From positions 806,001 through 870,000 of the forward strand of contig NZ_LR214972.1 of NCBI RefSeq assembly GCF_900660515.1: a DNA stretch of 64,000 nucleotides, in the 5' to 3' direction. The notes under the pieces were generated by a model. It was given only the letters and a program-made list of their open reading frames with translations. It made no database searches and was not told where the DNA came from. Both the position numbers and the translations under genes were made by a program. Origin of the DNA: Mycoplasmopsis bovirhinis. Its GTDB lineage: Bacteria > Bacillota_I > Bacilli_A > Mycoplasmatales > Metamycoplasmataceae. Within the stretch, counting starts at the first letter, position 1. The number at the start of each line of letters is the position of its first letter. Shown here one piece after another: positions 46,499 to 58,309 of this stretch.

Positions 46499-46572
46499 TG
46501 GCGGGGGTTAAAGGAATCGAACCCTTACTTGCAGTTTTGGAGACTGTAGCACTACCATTATACTAAACCCCC
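46499..46572 (-). tRNA. tRNA-Trp (anticodon CCA)
   Basis: 74-nt cloverleaf with acceptor GGGGGTT/AACCCCC, discriminator G and encoded CCA; anticodon loop CTCCAAA reads UGG only. Since UGA is used heavily here, a second tRNA-Trp with anticodon UCA must lie elsewhere in the genome. Confidence 0.92.
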
Positions 46573-46663
46573 CTTTTTTTTAATTTAGTAAATTATATCT
46601 TATTATTAAAATTTTAATAGTGATATTATTTAAATTTATTTTAACTAATGGTATAATTAAAGC

Positions 46664-47665
46664 ATGAGAAAAATGGCCAATAAAATCATGAAAATTAGTT
46701 TTAACGATATTTCACTTTTTCCAAGGTGAACCTTGAAGAAAATGGCTTTTGTGGCAATTTTAATTGCAATATCTGTAAGTTTTGCTATTGTTGTTGTACA
46801 AATTATGCCATTAGTTATTATTCCTTCGTTTAAAATTTCATTTATTAGTTTGCCAATTAAAATAACCGGATTTATTTTTGGTCCTTGGACAGGGTTATTC
46901 GTTGGCTTAATTAGTGACTTTTTATCAATTTTATTTGTTCCGCCTGTTGGTTATAACTTTTTATATACTGTAGCTGCTGGTATAAATGGGTTTATCCCGG
47001 GAGTTTTTAGTGTTTATTTTATGTACTTTTTAAAAGAATCATTTAGCCCTAAGTATAAAGTTGATAAAATCAACCATAAAATTAAATTATTAGGAGTTAA
47101 GTACCAAGAAGCAAAGCTGCTTGGTAATTTAGCTAAAGCTCATGAATATAGTTTGCAGATCATTAATTATGATCAAAAACGCTCACAGATTAATAAAGAA
47201 CAAAACAATTCTTTATTAATGAATATTAATTTATTAGTTTCAATTATAATTTTAACTTTATCATTAGGAATTATTTTATCAATTATTAATTATTCGCCAC
47301 AAGATATTATTAATCGTTCATTTATTACAGATAAACGAATTTTATTTATCTTAATGTCATTTGGTAGTTTATCAATGATGTTATTTGTGATTTTTGGTCG
47401 TTTTAAATTCAAAGCACATTTATACAACACCTTACTGCCAATTATTTCATTTAGTGCTATTTTAGAATTAGCTAATTTACCAATTTTATCTTATGCTGAT
47501 TTATTTTCATTTGGTGGATCAAACAAAGAAGATGTCTTTATTTGATTAACCCAACATATCTTACTTAGTCCAATTAAAATTTGGTTTAATATCTTTGTTG
47601 TGTATTTTTCATATATTATTATTTACCGCATCATTAACAAAAATAGTGCTTTATCATATAAATAG
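46664..47665 (+). CDS. ECF-type transporter S-component-like membrane protein
   Basis: Polytopic membrane protein of up to 333 residues. The N-terminal part (KKMAFVAILIAISVSFAIVV, IPSFKISFISLPIKITGFIFGPWTGLFVGLISDFL) matches vitamin-binding S components (PxF and KF.PI...G..FGP..G...G...D pattern). A charged insertion (about 125-185) separates it from four more helices. A TATAAT at 46652-46657 ends only 7 bases before the first ATG, so either translation is leaderless or starts at 46673 or 46688. Substrate (folate, riboflavin or other) not determinable. No ECF ATPase genes are adjacent. Confidence 0.7.
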
Positions 47666-47671
47666 GTAAAT

Positions 47672-50092
47672 ATGACAAAAAAAAATTTATTAATTCTTTC
47701 AAATATTTTTTTAAACCCTAAAACTTCAAAAATTATTTGAAACAATAAAAGTAAAGTTAAAAACTTAGAACATGAAATTTACGTTCCTGAAATTTATCTT
47801 GATAAAAAAGCAACCGCTTTTTACTTACCTATGCAAAATAAAAATCTAACATTTGAAACTTTATGAAACTTTGTACAAAAAGATCATAATTCAAATGTCT
47901 TTTTATTTAGTTATAATAATCAAACTTTGCCTAAAGATATTAAAATTAAAAATCCACTAAAAGATTTAGCTTATATTAATTTAAAAGATTTTAAAAACAA
48001 GATGACTCATGAGAACTTTTTTAATTTATATTGAAAAGAAAGTTTATTGATTGCTAAAAATACTTTGAATAAGGAAACAAATGATATTTTTAGTCCTAAA
48101 TTTATCACTAGTGTAAAAAACTATTTCTTTCCTAAAATTTATTTCTTTACTACTAAATTACAAGCGATTTGTAAAGAATACGACCGTCTTTTAATTTTGT
48201 TTCAAAAAAAATATATTCTTAAAACTAAACAAAAAAATAATCTAGAAGCATTAATCAAAGATGCATATAGTTGGATTAAAAATTATGAAACTGAAATTTC
48301 CAATATCTTTATTGAATTTTTTAAGGAATTTAACATTGATAATTATAAAGTACAAGAAATGTTAGTTACAAATCAAAATGCCTTAATGCAATTAGATATT
48401 ATGCAAAATTCAAAGGATGTGTATTGATCAAAAAAAATTTATTCACAAACCTTAATTAAGGTTTATAATCAATTTAAACTTAAAGATTTAGTTTATGAAT
48501 TAAAATATTTGCAAAAACATAAAGAATTATTGCAAAAGAAAAATCAAGCCTTTCTTAATTCTATTATTTTGAAAACTAAATATAAATTAAAGTTAATAAA
48601 AAAAGAAATTAAGGTTAATAAAAAAGATTTCAATAAACTTTATGATCTATATAAATCAAAATATTTATTAAAAAAAATCTTGTGATTTTGGTATAAACAC
48701 CAAGATTTATTTTGATACTTAGATGACGATATTATTTTTGATTTAGAAAATCACATTAACCAAGAAGCTGTTATTTTTTTTGAAAAGTATAATCTAAATC
48801 TAGAGTTTAAAAATCGTTTGTTACCTAAAGAATTAATAACTTTAAAAAGAATTATCAAGTATGAATTTCACATTCCTTATACCTCTTTTTATAATCTTTC
48901 TAATGAAAATTTAAATAATTTAAATAATTCTATTACTGCTTTAGAAAGATACAAATTAGAAGTATTAAAAACTACTTTAAATAAAACTGCAGAAACTAAC
49001 GAAAAATACAATAATCATATTTTGCACCTTAGTGAGCAAATTAAATTTAACCAAGCTGAGCTTGCTTGAAACTATCATAAAGAAGAAGAATTATTCAAAG
49101 CAACTTTAGAAAATAAAGAATTAAAATTAGCAAGATCATTGAATAATTTAAAAATTTATAAAAAAATCCCAAGTAAATTTTATAAAACTTTTTATAAATT
49201 TTTATCTAAACGACCTGTTCCTGATGAAATGAAGAAATATTTTAACGAAATAAATTCCTTAAAATATGCATTATATTTAGTTGAATTTGGTTTTGATTAT
49301 ATTGATAAATTATCTAAATTCTTTGCTTCTCAAACTACCTCTAAGGGAAGTTTTAAACAAAAGTATTTAGCTATTTTAAATTTTATTAAAGTTTATAAAC
49401 TTCTATCATTATCCTTAAGTGATTTTTTTACTCCTTGAAACAAATTAGATGATTTAACTATCTTTAAATTACAAATTGGATTTTATTCACTTAAAAACTT
49501 AAAAGTTATTTTTGTTCGTGATGAAGTTATGCAAATTAATCAAGCTTTTAAAGTTGAAATAAATCGTATCTTAGTTAATTTATCAAAAGTTTATAATTTT
49601 AACTATGTTTTTATTAGTAGCGATTTTGAATTTTTAAAAAACTATTATTCTGAAATTTATATTTTTAATGATTATAAACTTTTAGAAATGGGTAATACTC
49701 AAGATATTTTAACTAATCCAATTAACCCAATAGTTAAAACTTTATGTTTAGGTTATGAGCAAACTTTCAATTTTAATTATAATTCTTTGATTACCCATAA
49801 TTTTATTCACATTAATCAAGACGACTATCACTATATTTTTGCAAAATGATCAGAATTTATAGCTTGGACTTATTTTTCAAAACCTGAAGCTAATGAAGCA
49901 ACCATTGAAGATTCTGAATTAAGTTTTTATTCATTTTTAAATAATTTAGAATTTGCAATCGATTATTATGAAAATTTACCTAGTTTATATAATTTAGAAA
50001 ATAACCGTAAATTACTTAAAGATTACTGGAATTGGCTTACAAAAACTAAAGAAGAAAATTTTAATAATTTAGATCACGAACATAATTTTTAA
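47672..50092 (+). CDS. Divergent OppF/OppD-like protein, P-loop apparently lost
   Basis: 806 residues. The C-terminal 150 residues resemble the second half of oligopeptide ABC ATPases: VIFVRDEVMQINQAFKVEIN (Walker B region), NYVFISSDFEFLKNYY (H-loop position, His replaced by Ser), and KLLEMGNTQDILTNPINPIV (the GK..E.G...I...P.HPY region). The N-terminal ATFYLPMQNKNLTF-like stretch lies where GESGSGKST belongs but has no Walker A; no LSGGQ was found. A 450-residue charged helical insertion separates the halves, as in mycoplasma OppF. The gene follows 46664-47665 by 6 bases. Probably a non-hydrolysing relative or a decaying paralogue; homology is by pattern only. Confidence 0.55.
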
Positions 50093-50100
50093 AGATAAAG

Positions 50101-50130
50101 AAAATTCGGAGCTTTATAACTCCGAATTTT
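50101..50130. terminator. Bidirectional terminator
   Basis: 11-bp perfect stem AAAATTCGGAG (50101-50111) and complement (50120-50130) between convergent genes; T-rich on the plus side. Confidence 0.8.
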
Positions 50131-51415
50131 ATAATTTGGAAATTTCAATGATAGGATTTTTTTGTTTGCTTTGACTTTCAATGATTTTAAAAGCAATTGT
50201 CTCAGCTAAAACATAACGAGAATTTTTATATAATTTAGGTTTTTGGGTTTTATCAGTTAACCATTTATATAAATACATGTCTAATTCTTCTTCTTTTAGT
50301 AACTCTTCGTCTATTTCTAATTGTTTAAATAATTCACGCATTTTTACATCTTCTTCGATGCGGGCTTTTTCTAATGAAATTTCGTAGATCTTTTGGTCGT
50401 CATCATATTCATCATAAATTTCGCCAACTATTTCTTCGATGATATCTTCAATAGTAATTATCCCAATAATATCTGAAGAGTAGTTATTTTCAACAACAAA
50501 GGCCATTTGAGCCCTTTGGGATCTAATTTTCTCTAAAGCACTTGATAAAATGGAGTTAGCTGAAACATTTGGCACTCTTTTAATATAATTAATGATTTTT
50601 CCGCGTTGTAAGTGAAAGATATCTTTTAGCAATAATATACCAATTAATTGCCCATCATGTTCTACTGGAAGACGCGAATAATTAGTGTCTTTAAAGATAT
50701 CTAAAGCTTCTTTAACATTAGCTTTAAAACTAATAGTTGTAACGTCTTTTAGTTTAACATAATGCGAAGAGACCTTGGTAGAATCTAAGTCTAAAGCTTT
50801 TTGGGCTAGCATGCTTTCACCTGCTTGCAAAACACCTTCTTCTTGTGCTAGGTTAATAATACTTTTAAGATCTTCTTCTGAGTTAGTCACATAGACTTTT
50901 TTAGTTAATTTAGAAAAAGGTCAAGTTAAAATTCAAAAGATTCAATAATTAATATCAATATACCAACTAAAAAATTGGAGATATTTCTTAGGAGTTTTTT
51001 TAGCAATTAATTTTGGAGTAATTTCGCCAAAAATTACTAACAAAGGAGTTACTAAGAAAATTGAAATAATTAATCTACTTGTTTCACTACTTAAAATTAG
51101 CCCAAGCATGTAGGAAGTTAATGTAGCTGAAGCTACATTAACTAAGTTATTAGCAATTAAAATTGTAGTTAAAATACGGTTAAATCGTTTATTATGTTTT
51201 TCAATTAATTTTGCACCTTTTTCCTTATTTTCTTTCATCTCGTGAATTTTAACTGCTGAAAGTGAAGAATAGGCTGTTTCACAGCCAGAATAAATTGCAC
51301 TAAATAAAAATAAGATTAATAGTGCAATAATAATTCAAACAAATAAATGAATATTTAAATTATTTATTGTTTGTGTAGTTTGGTTTGCTTGTGCATACCT
51401 ATAGTAACTATCCAT
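50129..51415 (-). CDS. CNNM/CorC-family membrane protein with CBS pair
   Basis: 428 residues, HlyC/CorC type, proposed to export Mg2+ or Co2+. The N-terminal DUF21 membrane domain (LFVWIIIALLILFLFSAIYS, GCETAYSSLSAVKIHEMK, LVTPLLVIFGEITPKLIAKK) is followed by two CBS motifs (about 230-350: VTTISFKANVKEALDIFKDT, SRLPVEHDGQLIGILLLKDI, DIIGIITIEDIIEEIVGEI) and a truncated C-terminal segment instead of a full CorC_HlyC domain. The ATG is 9 bases from the dnaB stop with AGGAGC in between. Confidence 0.9.
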
Positions 51416-51424
51416 TATTTGCTC

Positions 51425-52906
51425 CTAGTATTTGCGTTCATAAAAGGTAACTTTAGATCCTTCGTAAAGTAAATCACCTTCCCCGGTAGGTCCATTTCTA
51501 TTTTTAGCTACTGAAACATCAGTGATAATATGAGTATTATAATTAGAGTATGTTTCATCATTATTTGATTGTTGTTTGGTATTACTACGACTTAAAAAAA
51601 TCACAATATCAGCATCTTGTTCAATGGCTCCTGATTCTCTTAAATCACTTAATTGCGGGCGCTTATTTTCCCGAGATTCAACGCTACGAGATAATTGCGA
51701 TAATGCTAAAATTGGGATTTTAAGGTCAAGAGCTAAAAGTTTTAAAGCTCTTGAAATTTGTGCTACTTCATTTTGACGGTTTCCACTAAATTCATTACCC
51801 GAAATTAGTTGCAGGTAGTCAATAATTAATAAACTAAGTCCATTATGATTAGTAGTTTGAATTTCTTTATGAAGTTGCTTTATTTTTCAAACTAAATCAG
51901 AAATTTTACTTGAAGTATTATCATCAAAATGTAAATTAGTCGTATTTTTATTTCTAGAGATAACTGAGCGCAATAAGACAATTTCATTTTGTTCTAATAA
52001 TTTAGGTTTTTGTAATTTACCTAAATTAATTGAAGCAAGCGAGGAATAAAAGCGCATTGTTAATTCAACATAAGGCATTTCTAAAGAAATAAAAGCGCAG
52101 CTATTAGGTCTGAGAATTTGTCCATTTTGATCAACTATTTCTTCTTGAGTTAGATTTTTAGCAATATTTAAAGCTAATGCTGTTTTACCCACCCCTGGCC
52201 TTGCTGCTAGAATAATTAATTGACCTGGTTTAAAGCCTTTAATTAAATTATCTAATACTTCATATCCTGTTTTTAAACCTTCAGAAATATCATTAGCTAT
52301 CCCATTAGTGATTAATTCATCAAATTCATCGGTTGCTTCTTTAAACGAAATAAATGAACTATTTTGCAAAGCATTTGAATAATTTTGCTCTAAAAAAACA
52401 CTAAAATCTTGAATTGAATCTGAAAAGTTTAAATCTTTTTTTGTATGTAAAGCTTGCAAGGAAGCTTGGTAAAAAGTTTCTAAATTACGCATTTTAGTTA
52501 ACTCAATTAGTTGCTCAAGTTTTTCTAAAAAATTATCAGGATTGACAAATAATGAGTTAATTTCATTTACTAAAGAACTGTTAACCTTAGGATATCGTAA
52601 TTTTAAATCTTCTGATTCTATAAAATTAATAATATCATAATAATCATTAAACACACCTACCCCGTTGATGTTTTTATTACGCCTTTCATTAATGAATTCA
52701 AATAGTTGTTTATTTTCTTCAAAAAAGAAATGATCTTTAGTTAAATATTGTGTGGCAGTTTGTTGTCTTTCTGCATCATTAATCATAAAATTTAAAACCA
52801 TTTGTTCAGTTAAAAAATCATGGAATAAAGTCTGAGGATTTTGTAAATGTTCAAAGGTTTCAAAGTTTTTGTATTTCCAAATATTTTTATATTTATTTTT
52901 TTTCAT
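51425..52906 (-). CDS. dnaB: Replicative DNA helicase
   Basis: Hexameric helicase at the fork. 493 residues: N-terminal primase-interaction domain (EQMVLNFMINDAE), linker, and RecA-like domain with Walker A AARPGVGKTALALNIA, LSLEMP-like ISLEMPYVELTMRF, Walker B SLLIIDYLQLISG, and SQLSRSVESRENKRPQLSDLRESGAIEQDAD (given in part). UGA tryptophans occur. Overlaps the end of rplI by 14 bases. Confidence 0.95.
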
Positions 52907-53354
52907 GAGTAATATTTAAAAATATTTTGAGCTTTGCTTGAATTTCTTTATATAAATGAACAGTTATTTCATGTCATCCAAAAGACACAAGGTGAATTTT
53001 TTGCAAAGCATGTTTTGGTAAGTTAAAACCTAATTCTTTTAGTTTTTTATCAATATCTTTTGCTGAAATTGAGCCATGGACATTTAAATTACCGTTTTTA
53101 TCTTTATTAGATGTTAAGCTAAATTGTAATTCAAGTTCTTCAAGTTGTGCTTTAAGTTGAAAAGCATTTGATCTTTTGGAGTATTCTTCAGCCAATAAAT
53201 TATCTAATTCTCTATTTAACTTAGCGATATTTTTTTCCGTATATGCAACGGCGTAGCCTTTTTTGATTAAAAAGTTTGTTGCATATCCAGCTGAAACTTC
53301 AACAATGGTATTGGCTTTACCATCTTGACAATCTTTAATTAGTATTACTTTCAT
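52893..53354 (-). CDS. rplI: 50S ribosomal protein L9
   Basis: Binds domain V of 23S near the L1 stalk base. 153 residues: MKVILIKDCQDGKANTIVEV and GYATNFLIKKGYAVAYTEKN form the N-terminal domain, a long helix follows (residues 41-75), then the C-terminal domain with HGSISAKDIDKKLKELG. A UGA tryptophan in FGWHEITVHLY. Starts within the end of gdpP and overlaps dnaB at its end: gdpP-rplI-dnaB is a common order. Confidence 0.95.
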
Positions 53355-55335
53355 ATTTAATTAATCTCCTGGTTGTGGCGATAGCGTGTTTTATATTATC
53401 AACAAAATCATTTAATTCTTCATCACTTGTTGCAGCTGCTGTATTAAAATGACCTCCGCCACCAACAGCTTCACAAATAATTTGAACATTTGTATTAATC
53501 CCGCGCGCGCTTAATTTATAAGTATTTTTCGAAGTTGCTAATTTAGCTACTACAAATGAGGCAATGCGCCCTTTAATGCGTAAAATTTCATTAGCCGCAA
53601 TTGATATTTCATCATTAGTTGCTTCTAAATCAGAATAAGCTAAATAATAGCCTTTTTTAATTTCGGTAATGTTTGCAATTAAAAGTTGAATTTTATCCTT
53701 AGTTTTACTATCAATTTTTAAAGCTTCAACACTTTTTGAGGAACTAGCATTTAAGCCTTGTAACCAAGAAGCAGCATTAAAAGTTCTTGGTGTAACAGAC
53801 TTAGAAAATTGACTAGTATCTAAAAAGATACCATTTAAGAGCATTTGTGATGCTAGTTTTGATAAAGTAAATTTATTTTCTAAAAACATAATGATTTCAG
53901 TTACTATTTCACAAGCACTTGATGAAGTAGTTTCAATATAACAATTTGTTTTTAATGCAAAGTCAATTTGCTTTAATAATCGGTGGTGATCGAAGATAAA
54001 GATATTATCTCTTTTTACTTGATCAATTGCTTTTGGATTATCTGTTCTTAGTGGATCAGCTACATCAGTTAAAATTACTAAGCTATTAAGATTTGTGTGT
54101 TTAATAGCAAATGAAGGATCAAAAATAATCTTAGATTTATTAAGTTTATATTCGTTAATTATTTGTGTTGTAGTAGCGTCAAAAGTATTAGCAATAATAT
54201 AAACTTCTTTTTGGTAATGTTTTATTAATTCGTATAAAGCATAAGCTGAACCAATTGCATCTAAATCTGCAAAGGAATGTCCGTAAATAAACACATTGTT
54301 TATTTCTGGATCAAGGAGTTTTTCTTCTAATTGTTCAGTTAAATATCTAATTCTAGTTTTGGAATTATCTTTCAAAACTTCAGTGTTTGAACCTAAGAAA
54401 AATACTGGCGCATAATTAGTATGTATTGCAATTTGATCCCCTCCCCTTGCTTGCGCTTGGGTTAAACCTTTTTTAGCCTTTTCAATTTTTTGTTTCAGTG
54501 AAACTCAACCATATGAAAACCCGCCACTAATAGTTAATTTTTTAATTAAAGTATCTGAAATAGCACTTTTTATATCAAAAAATAACCTAAAATTCTCTTG
54601 AATTAATTTATGAATACTATCTTCATTAGTAAAAATTAAGAATTTACCGTTAGTGTATTGGCGGTAGATAAAATTATACCTTTGCGAATATTCATTTAAA
54701 GTATTCATTAAAATTGAATTAATTTTGAACAATTGTTCTTCAGATAAAATTGATTGATAAAGTGGATAATTGTCAATTTCAATTTCCCCAAGCACAGGCA
54801 TTTGTTCTTGAGCCTGAGCTTTGTATAAATTTTCGCTTGTAACATTACGAAAAATTAACATATGTTCACTAGGAAAAATTTGTAGTTGAAAAAATGAATC
54901 TTTAAAACGTAAATTTAAGTATTTATCAAATGGTAAGTTTCCTTTCTCTAAATTTGGGTCTAAAGCTTTAATCATATTATGAATCTTTTGGCCAATAAAA
55001 TCATGTCCAAAGGTATTTTTAATATAATTTGTGCTCCAAATTATCTCATGATTAGTATTATAGATACACAAACCAATATTATTTTGATCTAAAACATCAT
55101 ATAAAACTTTATTAAAAGAGCTATCTACTAAAGATTTATTTTTTGCTAGTTTTACTAATGCATTATAAATTAAGATAATTGCAATGGCTAACATGGCTAA
55201 AATTGCCAAAGAAATAACCATTGCAACAACGCGGTTATTTAATTCTCGAACAAAAATAATAATTAATATTATGCTAAAGAATAAAACTAATGCAATAGGA
55301 ATAGCTCAAATTAATGATTTTTTATTAAATTTCAT
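53335..55335 (-). CDS. gdpP: c-di-AMP phosphodiesterase (DHH-DHHA1)
   Basis: Degrades cyclic di-AMP, a potassium and turgor signal. 666 residues. Two N-terminal membrane helices (AIPIALVLFFSIILIIIF and VISLAILAMLAIAIILIYNA), a PAS-like domain (about 85-160), a degenerate GGDEF-like domain (about 180-300), the DHH core with YGHSFADLDAIGSAYAL and FDHHRLLKQID, and DHHA1 with AVGGGGHFNTAAA. Start: ATG at 55335 before the first helix. Ends 20 bases into rplI. Confidence 0.93.
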
Positions 55336-55417
55336 TACTGTTTCCTTAATGGTTAATTTATTTTATAAATTAAATTATAACATTATCTACAGATTTTGTG
55401 CTCTAAATCTGATAAAA

Positions 55418-55440
55418 AAAGATCAAGAAATTTGATCTTT
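55418..55440. terminator. Terminator between gdpP promoter region and zip
   Basis: AAAGATCAA/TTGATCTTT stem with a short loop, A7 on one side. Ends the minus-strand nadE-yebC-zip unit. Confidence 0.7.
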
Positions 55441-56474
55441 TATTTATGCTCATGAAATGATAAGATAAATGTGGCTACTATTACCCCTAAAAATAACACA
55501 ATAATTGTTCAAAGCCATTTTTGTTTACTAAAATGCTCATGGTAGAATTCTGGAAAAAATTCAACTAAAGAAGTAAAGATAAAGATTCCCCCAACACCTG
55601 CATAAAGCATTGCCTTTCCTGAGTAATCAATTGCACCTCCAACAAACATTCCAATAATCATAAAAGGTAAAAATAAAAATAGTCCTAAAAATGATAATAA
55701 TAATGCTTTAGTTGGTGAATACCCTGCTTCTTTTAAGCGAATATAAAAAACAATTTCTTCGGGAATTAAGTGAATAACTAAAGATAAAAAATATGCTGTG
55801 GTAATAGAATAATTTATCTCACCAATTTCATTAGGGGTAAATAAATTTAGATTATATCCTAAAAGTAAACCTTCAGGTATACGGTGTGTTAATAAAAGCA
55901 AGAGCGCAATTATTTTTAATTTTGCTTCTGTTTTTTTAAAAATCGTTGAATTAGCAATTTCTATTTTATCTGAAGCATTAAAAATATAATCTTCATGGAT
56001 ATGTTGGTGGTTATGCCCGTGTTCATGAGAATGGTCATGGACAAAAACACTCAATGATTTGTGTTTTAAAAGTTTTTTATTAAATTGGTATGAAAGTACA
56101 AATTTAATAACAAATGCAAAAATTAAACCAATGATTAAACCAACTACAACAAATAAAATATTGTAGCCATAAAGAATAGTTCTAGTATATTCTCGTCCAA
56201 AAGTTTTAGAAACAAATAAGTATGAATTTTCTAGAGCTTCACGTAAAAAACCAAAAGTAGCTAAAACAATAAAAAATCCTGTTGAAAAAGCGTAGAGATA
56301 AATGCTAAAGGATTTTTTATTTAAATATTTATTTAAAAATGGTAAAAATAATGCAATTAAGATTGGTATTAGAAGCATTGTACCTAAAAAAACCAAAATT
56401 AATAATAGTTTTGCAATTATTTCATTATTTAAATTATTATATAATGAGTTATATAAAGTTTCAATTCACTGCAT
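55440..56474 (-). CDS. ZIP-family metal transporter
   Basis: 344 residues with about 8 helices. A histidine-rich loop (HDHSHEHGHNHQHIHE, about residues 148-163) and metal-site helices THRIPEGLLLGYNL and LVIHLIPEEIVFYIR identify the ZIP family (zinc, iron or manganese uptake). The ATG overlaps the stop of the preceding gene by one base (TAATG), so the two are translationally coupled. Confidence 0.9.
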
Positions 56475-57208
56475 TATAAATTATGTTTGATTTCAATGTT
56501 ATGGTACACTTCTTGCACATCGTCATCATCTTTAAGTTTTTCAATAAAATCAAGTAATTTCTTTTCCTTTTCGCTGTCATATTCAACATACATATTTGGA
56601 ATATATGTTACTTCACATTGAGTGAAATTTTCGATATTTAGTGAAGTTTCAAGTGCATTTTTTAAATCACTGAAATTTTCTGGAATACAAGTTAAAATAT
56701 ATGAATTATCAGTTTCTTGAATATCTTCAGCACTATTTTCTAAAGCGACAAAAGTAACTTCATCAGAAGAAAGATTTTCTTTACTAAATTCAATTATTCC
56801 TTTTTTATCAAAAGCAAACGGAATTTGCCCGGTTTTTCCTAATGTTGCATTTTGTTTATTAAAATATGCTTGAATATTTGATTTAACTCTATTAATATTA
56901 TCACTTAAGGTAATAACAATAAACGTTGCTCCGCCACTCACAGTGGCATTAAATAATAATTCAGTGTAAGTTTCAGAATTTTTAGCTCCTTTAGCTTTTG
57001 CAATAGCTCTTTCAATGTTATCTTTAGGCATGTTTTTTGCCTTAGCCTTAGAAATGGCTAATTTTAAAGCTGGGTTCATATCTGGATCTGGTCCAAGTGA
57101 AGCTGCTACAAAAATTTCTTTTGACAATTTTTGAAAAATTTTTCCACGAGCTGCATCTTGAGCGCCTTTACGGTGTGCAATATTGGCTGAGTGTGAATGT
57201 CCTGCCAT
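56474..57208 (-). CDS. YebC/PmpR-family protein
   Basis: 244 residues. The signature MAGHSHSANIAHRKGAQDAARGKIF and LSKEIFVAASLGPDPDMNPAL is followed by the AKNMPKDNIERAIAKA motif. Family members act as transcription regulators or as ribosome rescue factors for poly-proline stalls. AGGAGG 6 bases before the ATG. Coupled to nadE upstream (9 bases) and zip downstream. Confidence 0.94.
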   Translation of the reverse strand: MAGHSHSANIAHRKGAQDAARGKIFQKLSKEIFVAASLGPDPDMNPALKLAISKAKAKNMPKDNIERAIAKAKGAKNSETYTELLFNATVSGGATFIVITLSDNINRVKSNIQAYFNKQNATLGKTGQIPFAFDKKGIIEFSKENLSSDEVTFVALENSAEDIQETDNSYILTCIPENFSDLKNALETSLNIENFTQCEVTYIPNMYVEYDSEKEKKLLDFIEKLKDDDDVQEVYHNIEIKHNL

Positions 57209-57217
57209 AATTTCCTC

Positions 57218-58009
57218 CTATTTTAGATTTTTAACTGTATATATTTTATCTCTTTTGTGTTGTGAGATTTTATGTTTATATTCGATTTTTGCAATGGTTT
57301 CTTGACTTAAATATTTCTTTAATGCTTTAAGGTCGTGAAGATGATTAAGATAGAAGTCTAAATCACCATAACTAAAACCAAGCTCAAGCTCATCAGTTTG
57401 ACCTTGTCATAGTCCTGCTGAAGGATCTTTAGTTATAATTTCTTTAGGAATATTTAATAAGCTTGCTAAATATTTTACTTCACCCTTAGTTAGGTTTGAA
57501 ATTGGTAATAGATCAGCTCCGCCATCACCAAATTTAGTAAAATAACCGATATATGTTTCATCAGCATTATCCGTACCTAAAACTAAATAATTATTTTCTT
57601 GGGCAAGAGCATATAAAGTGCTCATGCGAAGTCTTGGTTTAATATTGGAAACCGCTAAAAGATTTTTAAGTTTAAGCTCATTTGTTAAAGCGTTGAAACT
57701 ATTAGTTAAATCAACTCTTTGAAAACTATCATTAAACTGTGCTTCTAATAATTTAATATGATTTAAATCTTCTTTTGTCATGTTCACAATTGGCATAACT
57801 ACACCTAAAGTAGTTTCTGGCGCCACTGATTTGGCAATTGCATAAACAAGACTTGAATCAATTCCGCTACTAATACCAACAACAAATCCTTTAGCTTTAG
57901 CTTTTTTTAAATGTTTTTTTAAGAAGTTTTGGATTTTTTGTAAATAATTTAAGGCAATTTCTTGGTTATAAAAAACATCCTTACCATTATAATTACTAAT
58001 TTTACTCAT
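57218..58009 (-). CDS. nadE: NAD+ synthetase
   Basis: Makes NAD from deamido-NAD, probably with ammonia. 263 residues from the ATG at 58009, chosen because AGGAG lies 8 bases upstream; an ATG 18 bases earlier has no ribosome site. P-loop GISSGIDSSL (45-54), MSTLYALAQENNYLVLGTDNADE, GYFTKFGDGGADLLPI and PSAGLWQGQTDELELGFSYGDLD are family hallmarks. Confidence 0.95.
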
Positions 58010-58029
58010 TATTTTACTCCTATTCAAAT

Positions 58030-58309
58030 AAAGATTTTATTATTATATTTTAATATATAAATTTAAAATCGATATTAAAATGTGCAGTTTTTGTTAGTTT
58101 AATGAATTATCTTTAATTATTTATAGGTATCTATGCAACTTTTATGTATAATAAGCAGGAGAAATTTAAATAATATTATAAAAATTATTAAGTTTTACTT
58201 TATAATAATTATTCGAAATAGATATAAATAATATTTTACATAATTTAGAGATCTTTAATCTAAATATAATTTTAGTTTTTAGATACTAACCATAATTAGA
58301 GGAGATAAT
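58030..58309. other. AT-rich region upstream of lon
   Basis: Divergent region between nadE and lon. TATAAT at 58147-58152 may serve lon. No gene or RNA was seen. Confidence 0.4.

Noticed and set aside
58030-58309. CIRCE heat-shock operator before lon
   Set aside because: No TTAGCACTC-N9-GAGTGCTAA pattern.
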